Shown here in pieces: positions 9,947-20,078 of a DNA stretch of 30,844 nucleotides (within the stretch, counting starts at the first letter, position 1; every line of letters starts with the position of its first letter). Origin of the DNA: Conidiobolus incongruus B7586 (Eukaryota; Entomophthoromycota; Entomophthoromycetes; Entomophthorales; Conidiobolaceae); NCBI GenBank assembly GCA_000697335.1, contig JNEM01006041.1, positions 1 to 30,844 of the forward strand, written 5' to 3'. The notes under the pieces are model-generated. The model searched no databases. It saw nothing but the letters and a program-made list of their open reading frames with translations, and was not told where the DNA came from. Made by a program: the position numbers and the translations under genes.

Positions 9947-11674
9947 TTATCTGTCATATCTTCTAGGTGGTAGAGGAAACATGTCGATTAGATGGCTGAT
10001 TACATTTTCTTGATTTTGATCCAATTGCAGCTTATTTAAGACGTCCAGATGCGAGGAGTCTTGCCCCAAATCGTAAAGGGATCGGAATGCATTCTTTTGA
10101 TTCAATCTCATTTTATCTAAATCGGGCGCTGGATCCCAAGATGATGATTCTGAGAGTGATTCAAGGTGGCTCGAATCACTTTGATTATTCGCATTGTAAA
10201 TATCAATGGGTTTAGAATGGCTCATATTTACCGGCTGCATATCATTAATAGAAGACTGGTGACTCAAAGAGTCTGTCGAATCTTGGGTACCTTGTATTAA
10301 AGAATCAAAGACATGGTTTGCATCCAAAAGTGGAGTGAGCTCCAATTTAATCTCCAAATCGATATCAGGACGCAAAGACGAATGTCTTGAGTGGCTGGGA
10401 GTAGTTACCTCGGAAGAAGTATCATCTGTCAAAGAAGATGACAGAGTTGGAGATAACAACTGCCTGCCGCACTTCATCTCGGAAGAACTTGGTGGTTGAT
10501 CTGTATAGTGAAACCATCCGTTGGGCTCCGAAGATAGGAGTGCAGGGTGCAGACAGAGCTGATACTTCGAGCTCTCATGTTTGGATTTTGACCTGGATCC
10601 AAATTGAAGCTGGATTTTTTTAGTAATAATAGCTTCATTTTCCTTAGAGACGGCATCAGACTGCGGTAGCTTCGCCGTAGACTTTGTTGCTGGAGATGCT
10701 ACCACCGGTGGTGTCACAATGGTTTGAGACATGTTGGGTTGTTTTTTACTGCTCTTTGAATTCCAGAACTTGAAAAAGCGTTTGGATTTAGAGGTCTTGG
10801 ATGAGTTGGTAGTGACATTGGTTATAGTGGTTGTGATAGTATCAATGGTCGTAGCTTCAGATACATCGGAAGCTTGGGAAGAGCGTCTTGTGAGCGATTT
10901 TGGAATGGGTTTGGACCAGCAAAGCCCCAAATTCATATTCTGCACCCTGAGCACCATATGTGCCATCCAATAGCGATATAATCCAAAAGATCCCGCATCT
11001 AATTCCAAGCATTTGCCATCATTAGTATATATTAAAATGGTATGAATTCCGGCAGAATAATTTTCATAGCAACTGATACTACATTGGCTCCATTGGATTT
11101 CGTCACAAATAGCATATCCGTTCAATGGACTTGTTCCTTGATCCACTGAATGCAATCTTAATATGGTGTCAGTCACAACTGCTAACACTGTTGTCCAGCT
11201 TGATTTCACGGATTTCAGCTTCAATAAACCCATCCAAATGGACTTAGAGCTGAGAAAATTGCCATATTCAAGCAATAAAAGGTTCAGATCTGTTATCACA
11301 AACATTTTACTATCCTCATCTACTCCAGACCCATCATGATACCTGGAATATTGTTGTGCTCTTGAAATAAAATTAGGTTGAATAAGTGAGCGACAGTTTG
11401 GGCAAGCTACAAGTCCCAAGACATCATAACTAACCAATAACACCCGGTAACAGTGCTGGCATTGTAAATGATAGGAGTTAATATGGTGGATAGTAAAGTA
11501 GTGTCGCTTTCTAGTTTTATTATCAGGATCTTTGATGGATAAATTCAAGGCATGCGCTTTAACTGACGAGATCAAGGATTCAGCATCTATTTCCAGAGAA
11601 TCGTTCAAATAATTCTCCAATGGATTCTGTTCGATAAATTGATGGTAGCTATTTCTATGATAATTATAATCCAT
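9947..11674 (-). CDS. Unrecognised protein with zinc ribbon and PH-like domain
   Basis: A single 575-residue open frame. C72xxC75 and C91xxC94 (QCQHC...CPNC) form a likely zinc ribbon. Residues about 146-247 look like a PH-type domain: a strand-rich stretch opening WMGLLKLKSVKSSW and ending in a helix with the typical late tryptophan (RYWMAHMVLRVQ). The rest is low complexity: a Ser/Thr-rich linker, a basic patch KSKRFFKFWNSKSSKK, and a Ser- and Asp-rich C-terminal half. Fungal proteins of this make-up are often signalling or membrane-associated adaptors, but I recognise no named family. Start: the ATG at 11672-11674 follows a minus-strand TATAAATAA (11747-11755) and a CCCCT stress-type element (11759-11763) at ordinary distance. 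No intron is needed. That the gene is real is secure; the function is open. Confidence 0.8.
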   Translation of the reverse strand: MDYNYHRNSYHQFIEQNPLENYLNDSLEIDAESLISSVKAHALNLSIKDPDNKTRKRHYFTIHHINSYHLQCQHCYRVLLVSYDVLGLVACPNCRSLIQPNFISRAQQYSRYHDGSGVDEDSKMFVITDLNLLLLEYGNFLSSKSIWMGLLKLKSVKSSWTTVLAVVTDTILRLHSVDQGTSPLNGYAICDEIQWSQCSISCYENYSAGIHTILIYTNDGKCLELDAGSFGLYRYWMAHMVLRVQNMNLGLCWSKPIPKSLTRRSSQASDVSEATTIDTITTTITNVTTNSSKTSKSKRFFKFWNSKSSKKQPNMSQTIVTPPVVASPATKSTAKLPQSDAVSKENEAIITKKIQLQFGSRSKSKHESSKYQLCLHPALLSSEPNGWFHYTDQPPSSSEMKCGRQLLSPTLSSSLTDDTSSEVTTPSHSRHSSLRPDIDLEIKLELTPLLDANHVFDSLIQGTQDSTDSLSHQSSINDMQPVNMSHSKPIDIYNANNQSDSSHLESLSESSSWDPAPDLDKMRLNQKNAFRSLYDLGQDSSHLDVLNKLQLDQNQENVISHLIDMFPLPPRRYDR

Positions 11675-11746
11675 TAAATATAATCAACAACAACAGAAAT
11701 CGATTCAGTGAAATAGAACTCAATTAATTACCTAAGTCATCATCAA

Positions 11747-11763
11747 TTATTTATACTCCCCCT
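11747..11763 (-). promoter_or_regulatory. TATA box with adjoining G-run (STRE-like)
   Basis: On the minus strand, AAGGGGGAG directly precedes TATAAATAA, about 75-90 bp before the ATG at 11674. AGGGG is the core bound by Msn2/4-type stress factors in yeasts. CCCCCTTTTTCA of the plus strand recurs at 28274-28285 before the cyclin gene. Confidence 0.45.
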
Positions 11764-13527
11764 TTTTCAATATTAAATTTCCATTCCTTCAAATAACCAA
11801 TATTTTAATTTTTATCTTAGCTCAATTTTACTCCCGCTTTCATACTCATTACATCATCCAAATAAGTTAACCAAATCTTACTCATTATAGGTGTTCAATA
11901 TAAACATTCTGATTCATATCATTACCTATATTTCTATCATCAGCAATATAATTTCCATCAAAATTACACAGAGCAAATTCCAATTTAAGAAAACGATACA
12001 AATATTTTCTGAACATAAAGCGAATATATTAAATTATAGCTTGGAAAAAAATAAAGGTTAGATTTACAACAACTATTTGTTTCACTTAATTTGGGACTAT
12101 AGTAAAATTATTGTTTGATTTGAAAGTTTTTCAAAAAACATTATACCAGCTATATATAGTTTAAGATTAAGGGGTTAAGGAATTTGACATGGATATAAAA
12201 ACATTTTCCTTTATTGTCATTTTTAATTCATTATTTTCATCATATACCATCAACAAGATCATAACCATTCATTGAATTATTTATTATTCACATAAGAATG
12301 TTAATACTAATGTAATCATACTAGTTTTGTAAAATTCGAAAACAGAACTAGAATAAAATTGCTGAGCCTAGAATGAATTAATATTAATTCAATTTTTGTA
12401 TCATGGATAAGCTCCTTAATAATAGTGTATACCAATCATTCTGATTCAAATTAATTATTAGAATAATATATATATTCATTCACCATATATCATATTGCAT
12501 TTAATATTTTGTATAACTTAATTAATCTGTAATCAAGATGAAATTGGATTAATTATGCATTTCAAATTAATAGATTAAATCAATAAAGTTTATATTACTT
12601 CTAATATAAATACAACAGCCAGCCGTCATCATTTAATATAACAAGTTAACAAAAAATCATATTAACCTTGTTTTAATATTATCATTTCTATAGTAGTTTT
12701 GTTTATCTAAATTGGGATTAAATAATTTACTATAGATAGATATTTGCACCGCATTATTGATATTTATTTGAGTAAATGAAAATTAAAAGATTCACTTTTC
12801 TCAATTTTAACTAATACAAAAAGTTAGTATTAAATTTAATATATACTATAATCAAAATATATTATACTAATTTGAAATTATTATCACTATTATATTGAAC
12901 TTTAGCTTCATTAATTTATAAATTGTTTAATTCAATTTTGCATTAATAACCTTTAATATAAATTATTCAAAAAATATATTTTACACTTATAATTTATACT
13001 CTCACACAAATATTTATCTTAAGATTATATTTATGAAAGTATAAGCATATATAATATTAAAATTTCATATAATACTTGTTTATATCAATAAATTTATTAT
13101 TGATACTGATATTATTAATTAAACGATTTTATTCTAAAGGATTTACAGAATAAACTTTAGGATTATTCTAATTTGTCTAGTATTTACTTAGCCTTGACTA
13201 ATTCATAAAAATAACTTACCTATTCTGTATGCATTCTCTGATTATTTGGCCTTAATATTGATTAAATGATCCAAGTGTATCTTCAGTAATTTAATAATTG
13301 GATCCTATATTTGTTTTGCAAGTATAAATTATAGTTTTAATAAACAAATATTAGTGTGATAATTTAATAAACACTATTGCTATATAACATTAACTTAAAT
13401 AATATTACAGGTATTTTAAATAAATGAATAGTGATTGAATTATTGGAATAATTGGTGTATATGATATTATTTCGATGAAAATGAAGAGTATATTAAATAC
13501 TTTTATTTATAAACCTCTACATTAAGC
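11764..13527. other. AT-rich gene-free stretch
   Basis: I see nothing coding on either strand. The left third is slightly richer in C and T and is the promoter side of the zinc ribbon gene; the right end is the 3' flank of the PA2G4-like gene. Confidence 0.45.
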
Positions 13528-14985
13528 TTAGTTTTTCTTAGCCTTGGGTTTACGTTCAACTTCTAATTTTAATACTTCCAAGACTTCTTCATTTTGGATG
13601 GATTTTTCAGATTTGTAGGCTTCCAAATCCAATAAACCAGGAGTGGTCAATCTGATAGATCCATTACCAGTGAGTAAGACGGTGAATAAGAATTGAGCAA
13701 CAACTTGGTCCTTTTCTTCGGCCATGACATCATAGTTAGCAAGGACTTGGTTACGGACACATTCAACAACACCCATACGAGCAGTCTTGATGTCTTCAGA
13801 GGTTCTGATGTTGAAGGGGAATTTACCATGTTTGTTGTTTACTTCAGACAAATAGCGACGAGAGGCGGCCATCTTGAGTTGGTATGTGCTGTCAGTACGA
13901 CGGTAGACGGTAGTACGGTAGTTGGTGTTCTTGAGTTTACCATCTTTAGAGGAAATGACAATATCGACACAGTAGACTTCGTTTTGGGCAATTTCATTGA
14001 TTTTGAAGTCTCTACGATGGTTTTCGTTGGGGTTGAGGATGATTTGCTTTTCACCTTCAAGAACGTTTTGTTCAACTTGATAAGACAACATACCTTCGAT
14101 AGGCTTGACGTCAAATTCTTTGCAGACTTTATTGACAATGTCAGTAACAACAGAGGTCTATAATTCAAGGGTATGTGAGCTTTAAATAAATTTCAAGAGT
14201 ATTGGTAAGTACCTTGTTACCAGGAACAACAGTTCTGAGGGCAGCTTCAGCAGAGTAGTGAGCAGCTAAGATAGTATCAGCCTTGATACCAGTAGCGGGT
14301 TCTTCCTATATTAAAAGTATAAATATCATGCTGGATATATATAAATATATATATAATTTTACCTTGGTAGCACCAATGACGAAAGTATGGGCAACAATAG
14401 CAGGATATCCATCAATATGGGTACCAAGTTGACTATACAAAATTAGGTTAATCAGGCTATTATATGATCGTCGAATTTGATAGTATTACACTTTAACTAA
14501 ATCACCTTTGGATAAAGTAGTGTTGGCTTCAGGGTCAGATTCCAAGGGAGAGAAGTGGCAAGCAATGTTGTTGATAGAGATACAGGTGGGGAAAGCAATA
14601 CCTATAAAATATAAATAAAAAATGATATATATAATATTTTTGAGCGTATACCTTTGGTAATGGTCTTGTTTTTGGTGTAGATTTTGGAGAGGGCATCAGT
14701 GATAAATTTGTCACCTTCAACACAGATATCGATAATTTTAGCTTCAGGAACACACTTTTCAATAACGAATTTTAAGGCGTCTAATTAAAAAAACTATGTT
14801 AAAACAATCGTTTGGAGCAAAAAGGAATATCATAATAGCAATATTGGTAATAGATCTAGAAAAAAAAGGAATAGTAAAAGCTTACTTTGAGTGATCTCAG
14901 AAGCAGCGTTGTATTTGGTAACAACATCGGGGTTGGTGATATCTTTGGGTTTTTGGTTAGCAGCGGAATCAGGTTTGGAGGCCAT
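13528..14985 (-). CDS. PA2G4/EBP1/Cdb4-type M24 aminopeptidase-like protein
   Basis: Six exons join in frame (minus strand): 14886-14985, 14652-14780, 14490-14601, 14363-14432, 14213-14305 and 13528-14157, giving 377 residues. Introns are 105, 50, 57, 57 and 55 nt. The protein starts [20 protein letters not shown] and contains [53 protein letters not shown] and [14 protein letters not shown]. These match the PA2G4 family (human EBP1, S. pombe Cdb4), which has the methionine-aminopeptidase fold but usually lacks its metal ligands; no catalytic claim is made. Family roles are 60S ribosome binding, ribosome biogenesis and growth control. The C-terminus is basic (RKPKAKKN), as usual for this family. 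A TATA box (15064-15073) and TTACGTCA (15228-15235) lie upstream. The frames and splice sites agree throughout, so this gene is intact. Confidence 0.92.
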
Positions 14986-15227
14986 TATCGATGATTAGAA
15001 TCAAATAAAGTTACTAAATGTTAGTATGATCTGATTTTTGAAGGCTCAAGCGGGGGAAAGGAGTATATTTAAAGAAATTTCGTTATATTTGAAGGTTATG
15101 GTTACATTCCATATAAAATTTGAATATTGTTCAAAAATTCAAGATTCTGCGACATGATTGGCTAGTATATATTATAAAATTCTCCAGATTAATTTTCGTT
15201 CCAAAATAGCATAATGAGAAAAATTAG

Positions 15228-15235
15228 TTACGTCA
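15228..15235. promoter_or_regulatory. CRE/ATF-type element upstream of the PA2G4-like gene
   Basis: TTACGTCA lies 243 bp upstream of the ATG at 14985, in the same form as at 4421-4428. Closer to the gene are a TATATTTAAA (15064-15073) and a run of five G on the plus strand near 15052. Confidence 0.45.
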
Positions 15236-16719
15236 ATCTTATTTACAAAAATTAAACAAGGCAGTTTAATTAGTTAACTCTATATTATCAATTTATCATA
15301 TAAATCAAATGAATAGAAATCATTTGAATATATAAAATTATTCAAGCAATCATCTATGAATTAGCTTTAATTATACTAAGTCATTTATTTTATTCATTAA
15401 ACTTTGAATTTCATTGATATGATCAATAAGTTTATCGTTTTAAACAAGAGCATACTAAAGCCATAATTCGAAATCAGGACAATAAATACTCTGTTGAAAT
15501 CTTTATAAAGTAATATGATACTATAATTACATTTGACAACAATCTATTAATTATATAACTAAAAACTGCAATATATTATCTCCGAATTCTTATTTTTATA
15601 CAATCAAATATCTTTAATGAGTTATGGCATATTCATTTAGATTGATTTCTGTACTCATCAATAAAATACATCTCAAAATAATTATAATAAATATGTTATT
15701 ATTTACATTGAAAATACAATTACTTAATTAGTATTTTATCCAATTTTTCAAATCATGTTAATATCAATGTCAATAGAAGTGCTTTATATTTTAACTTTAG
15801 AAATTCAAATGAGATGTATGTAGAGAAAATTATAATTTGTTAATGATTAGGAATTTTAAATAATATTTATAATACAATACATAAGCACATTTGATGAAAT
15901 CCAAAAATTTAACTATATAAGTTACGAAATATATTCATTATTACTCAAATCCCAATTAGAATTATATATGATATCTTTAATGATTATATGATAACCGACT
16001 GGTTTGTATAAAATAATTTATTATAATATACATAAAAAATATGGGTACTATGCACGTTATTTTAAACTTTCAAAATTAAATTTGGAATATATATATGATC
16101 AAATGACACTCTTATTTCCAGTTCTGAACAAATCATTTATACACTACAAAATTCAAAATTAAGAAATTAAAAAATTATTATGAATTAATATTGAATCTTA
16201 AATGATTCATTTCTAAAATAATTGTTTTAAATCATAGATAATAAGGGTAAACTCATCTATATATCTCAAAAAAATTCAATTTTAATATTCTAGCATTTAA
16301 TAAAATATTGTTAACGAAGTATACTTTTTTAAAATAATATGCACATATAGTCAATATTTATAATCAAATAAAAATCATTAAATATGAATATATTATTTAT
16401 TATAAAGGATAAGTTCATCAAGATGTTTATCATTACAACTATTATGAATATTGCTATATAAATACATTAAATTATTACCAACCTGAATTGATATTTGATA
16501 ATTGAATCAACCACTTCCTTAATTAATATGCTTTTCCTTAAATTCACAGTTTAAAGTAGATGAAAATATTAGTATTACAAATGAACAAATATTGATTAGA
16601 ATTACAGTATTATACTAAAGCTTTTAGAATCTACTCAATTTTTCTGTTAAAATAAAATATCATACTACCTTCAATACTTTTTGATTCGTTCTATAACAAA
16701 TCTGGAACCATTTTATTAA
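15236..16719. other. AT-rich gene-free stretch
   Basis: I see no gene, RNA or repeat that can be supported. It ends abruptly at the GC-richer island that starts at 16725. Confidence 0.45.
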
Positions 16720-16724
16720 GTTAA

Positions 16725-17215
16725 TGTCAATGGCCTCTAAGATCCGCCAATGAGGGGCCGAGGAATTCGTCACGAGGTCATCACATCGATGTATCAGGAT
16801 TCCCCAACTCATTAATAAACATAAGCGCATGATCCGACGATTAATCCCAGTAGTCACCCAAATTCCTCCTCAGCTAATCATTATACCTAGAACGGCGACA
16901 ACGAACACAATTGAGGATACCTGCGTAGGTTCCGCAAGGAGGGTCTCTTTTAGGACTATAGGGGAGAAAATATAACGAAGCATTACCATAATGTATTTTC
17001 TTATTATAGGGTGTTCTGATTTCGAGAGAGAGAGTTTATTAGTTCTTTGGATCCTTCAAGGAATGACCAGAATAGTTGAGTGAACTATTCTGGTGTTTTC
17101 TTTTATGTTTCCCTATTCTATACTAATTGTTTTACTTATTTTGACTTGCTTCGGGGACTTTTATTTTGTTCTTAATATGACCTTGTTTTGGATAATGTCA
17201 CGACGCATCGTGACA
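16725..17215. mobile_element. Fossil solo LTR (probable Ty3/gypsy-type)
   Basis: A 491-bp island is clearly richer in G and C than the DNA on both sides. It begins TGTCA and ends TGACA, the inverted TG...CA termini of LTRs. It is flanked by GTTAA (16720-16724) and GTTAG (17216-17220), a 5-bp target duplication with one difference. The right end is a 20-bp near-perfect palindrome (17196-17215), as in several fungal gypsy LTRs. Inside is a 12-bp perfect hairpin (17066-17094). No internal coding region or second LTR is seen nearby, so this is best read as a solo LTR left by recombination. The still-legible target duplication suggests moderate age. Orientation is undecided. A structured noncoding RNA or another short element remains possible. 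Confidence 0.55.
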
Positions 17216-18286
17216 GTTAGAATTTTATAAACAACCAACATATCTAATTTTTTGTTTGAAAAATCATTATCATTGGTTGATTAAATATTTATTCTATTAT
17301 TGTTATTAAGTTCTTTTAATTTGAGTAAAGAATCTTATATTCCATTTAATTGATTAGGTCAAGTCATACTGTCTTAAATATTGCAATAGCCACCAAGTTC
17401 TTTGATGATCTTGGATCATATATATATATACATATATTATATGATCATCCCAAGATTATAAATTATTGAACATAACAGGAAAACATAAATCATATATATT
17501 TATTTATTGAATTATGAAGCAAATTTGAATGAGGCTAAATATCTTATTAATTTTGTATATTTTTTGAAACAATCCAAACATATACACATGCCAATAGAAA
17601 TTTTGCGATATAGTAATAATTAATATATTATAACAATAACCATCGGATATATTAAATCTATGAAAATCTATAAAATTATTAAATAACTATAATACTAAAT
17701 TATAAAGAGAAAGAATAACTTTATCAGATTTTCAACCAATCAAATGGTCCCTCAGCCATATGTTAAAGTTGGAAAAGATCATCATTAAATACAATAACTA
17801 CTTACCATTTTAAATCTTCTGAAATACCAAACTTTCCAATATTAAACGCATTGTTAATTAGAACCAACATAATAATAGCATAAGGAAGCTTATGTATAAT
17901 ATTTATTAGTATCGCATCCTTTTAATAGGAAAAAATATCATAAAAATCAAATCATTACTTAATTAGGTATTGAGTTTCAGATCGAGCTATTTACAGAAAA
18001 ATTTTGAAAATATAGATGACTCAATAATCTGTGTCATATCATTATGTTTAGAAATAAAAAGGATAATAAATTAATAATGTACAAAGTCAACTTTTTTAGC
18101 ATTTGTCCAATGATATTTCTGTGATTTTTTAATTTTGTTGTATATATAATGTTATAATTTCTTTTTTTGAATTCAAATCTTTGATGGTTAGTTGAGCTTT
18201 GTCCAAGTTTTCGTCGTCGTTTTTGAAAAAAGCATTGGAATTTATATTCTTGTTTGCATTTTTGGTTCTGAATTGTTATTTTCAAG
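17216..18286. other. Gene-free stretch and leader of the Crz1-like gene
   Basis: An imperfect inverted repeat at 17408-17456 (ATCTTGG paired with CCAAGAT, then AT-rich arms, with a few unpaired bases) could form a long hairpin. The last 150 bp before the ATG are T-rich. A minimal upstream frame, ATG GTT AGT TGA, lies at 18184-18195 and may affect translation if it is within the transcript. Nothing else is recognised. Confidence 0.45.
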
Positions 18287-19732
18287 ATGCAAAGCTCATC
18301 ATCAGATCCATTAGATTTCTTGGGATTTGGATCTTTGAATCTAGATTCTAACTGTTCTAACACGGATAATATTAATATAAATAGTTTATTCCCATCATTA
18401 GGAGATCAATGTACCCAATCATGGGAGCTTGATTTGTACTCTTCACCTAAATCAATTTCACCTCATTCCCAGTCAGATGCAACATCCAATAAAATTAGAT
18501 CTTCTATGTCTAAAGAGCTCAGTAGAGATATTTCTCTTGATCAACCATCATCTGTTACATCAACCGACCCCTTAATATCTTTACTTGATTCCTCAGGTAT
18601 TGTAACAACTACCACCACCAATACTACATTCCAGAATTATTATCCCACTCCAGATTTATCAAAGCCAAACTGCCCAAGGGTCTCGTGGACAGATACCCCG
18701 CTTACTATCCAACCGAATCCCATGACACAATCCATCTTCAACACTCCTAATTTTGGGTCTATCTTGGATTATCAGTTTGATTCATACTTGAACCCGGGCA
18801 TTGATTCAAATTTGAGTAGTATGATAGACATTTCAGAAGTGTATCCTTATCCAGATCTCATGTCATCTGTAAGCGTGAGCGACAATATACCCAACCAGGC
18901 TCCTTTGAATCCATTTTTGTCTATTCTGAATCCCAGTTTGTATCATTTGAATAATATAACAAATCCAGCATTGCCGCTCCCTCAGACCCAGACCACTAAT
19001 TGGTCTAATCCCAATTATCAAATGATCATTTCATCTCAAGATTTGAACAATATAGGACCTGGAAATATTTCATTAACTACATCTCATCCTTTGGTTGTGT
19101 CTAACGTCCATATTAATCGCCAAAGACCTAAACGGATCCCCAAGCCAAAGAAATTGGGGGATTATAAATGTGAATACCCCGGATGTGGTAAATTATTCAC
19201 ACGTCCATATAATCTCAAAGCTCATGCCAGAATTCATACACTCGAACGTCCGTTCATTTGCGAGGTTTGTAAATACTCGTTTAGTCGACTTCATGATATG
19301 AGAAGACACATGAAACTCCACTCAGGCGTCAAACCTTTTACCTGTCCATACTGTAGTAAATCTTTTGCTCGATTGGGTAAGTTTCAAATCTTATCAATTT
19401 TATTTTCAATTTATCAATTCCACTTTCATTTAGATGCTATGAATCGGCATATCAAAAAGGATAAATTTACTTGTACAACGGGAATCAAAATGGCCAACCT
19501 CGCAAAGAATAAATCGGAGAAAGGTAAACGTGGAAGGTTGAGTAAAGCTGAATTAAAACAGAATACACCTGCAGCCATTGCCCCAGCTACTACAAACACG
19601 ACTACTGAGGACATTAATAATATCATATCGTCAGTGTCGTTTGATCCAGCCTTGGCTTCAGTAGAAGATTTGGTGAAGCAAGATACTAAAACTGACTTTA
19701 ACCAGCCCATTTCCCATCCTGTATTCTTATAG
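18287..19732 (+). CDS. Crz1/Prz1-like C2H2 zinc-finger transcription factor
   Basis: Exons 18287-19376 and 19434-19732 give 462 residues. Finger 1: C295, C300, H313, H317, with [20 protein letters not shown], the hallmark of Crz1-type factors. Finger 2: C325, C328, H341, H345. Finger 3: C353, C356, H369, with FARLDAMNRH; the fourth ligand may be C377 rather than His. A basic stretch [11 protein letters not shown] (279-289) before the fingers may be the nuclear signal. The N-terminal 280 residues are rich in Ser, Asn and Pro, with [10 protein letters not shown] (52-61) and PLISLL (95-100), which resembles a calcineurin docking PxIxIT site. Family knowledge: Crz1/Prz1 is dephosphorylated by calcineurin and drives calcium-stress genes. 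The 57-nt intron is a multiple of three without stops, so the frame also reads through it. The intron is preferred because splicing restores finger 3. Confidence 0.85.
   Translation: MQSSSSDPLDFLGFGSLNLDSNCSNTDNININSLFPSLGDQCTQSWELDLYSSPKSISPHSQSDATSNKIRSSMSKELSRDISLDQPSSVTSTDPLISLLDSSGIVTTTTTNTTFQNYYPTPDLSKPNCPRVSWTDTPLTIQPNPMTQSIFNTPNFGSILDYQFDSYLNPGIDSNLSSMIDISEVYPYPDLMSSVSVSDNIPNQAPLNPFLSILNPSLYHLNNITNPALPLPQTQTTNWSNPNYQMIISSQDLNNIGPGNISLTTSHPLVVSNVHINRQRPKRIPKPKKLGDYKCEYPGCGKLFTRPYNLKAHARIHTLERPFICEVCKYSFSRLHDMRRHMKLHSGVKPFTCPYCSKSFARLGKFQILSILFSIYQFHFHLDAMNRHIKKDKFTCTTGIKMANLAKNKSEKGKRGRLSKAELKQNTPAAIAPATTNTTTEDINNIISSVSFDPALASVEDLVKQDTKTDFNQPISHPVFL
19377..19433 (+). other. Stopless 57-nt intron inside zinc finger 3
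   Basis: Donor GTAAGT and acceptor TTTAG are good, and the inside is T-rich with the usual length here. Splicing joins L363 to D364 and gives FARLDAMNRH. Retention would add 19 hydrophobic and aromatic residues between the cysteine pair and the histidine of finger 3 without a frame change. Confidence 0.75.
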
Positions 19733-20078
19733 AATAGTCTAATTGAAATGATGAAATATCTTTGTATTTAAAGATATACATTTTATCAAATTATCATACT
19801 ACTGCATATAAATCATTAATACATTTTATTTCATTTAATTATTAATAAATTTAATAATTTGGTTACTATTATTTCAATTATTTCGTTGGATATAATATCT
19901 TCATTAATAAAATATTCTATACTAAATTTATCACTTTTAACAAATACATTAACTGTATAATCTAAAATAGATTCTGTCCCATAAGCATAAAAATTTCAAT
20001 TGAATAATTAAATTGAAGTTTAATTTCAGTCACTTAAGTTCTAAATTCATCAAATATGGAAACAACTGAAGAAAGTAA
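19733..20078. other. AT-rich spacer
   Basis: This holds the 3' flank of the Crz1-like gene and the former promoter of the ING-like gene. A short frame METTEESK lies at 20056-20082 and overlaps the assigned ATG. No clear TATA box or other element is seen. Confidence 0.35.

Noticed and set aside
10438-10973. Plus-strand frames opposite the zinc ribbon gene
   Set aside because: These are antisense shadows of the Ser/Thr-rich coding region.
13693-14163. 156-codon plus-strand frame opposite the PA2G4-like gene
   Set aside because: It lies antisense within the last exon of a well-supported gene and crosses the splice site at 14158; it is a codon-bias shadow.
16660-16857. 65-codon minus-strand frame
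   Set aside because: It runs across the left border of the LTR-like island into host DNA and shows no convincing family match.
16725-17215. 5S rRNA, U1-U6 snRNA, U3, RNase P/MRP or SRP RNA in the GC-rich island
   Set aside because: I compared the conserved motifs of these RNAs as I know them on both strands and found no match.
18034-18363. 109-codon minus-strand frame at the start of the Crz1-like gene
   Set aside because: It overlaps the supported gene antisense, and the remainder is low-complexity AT-rich sequence without a domain.
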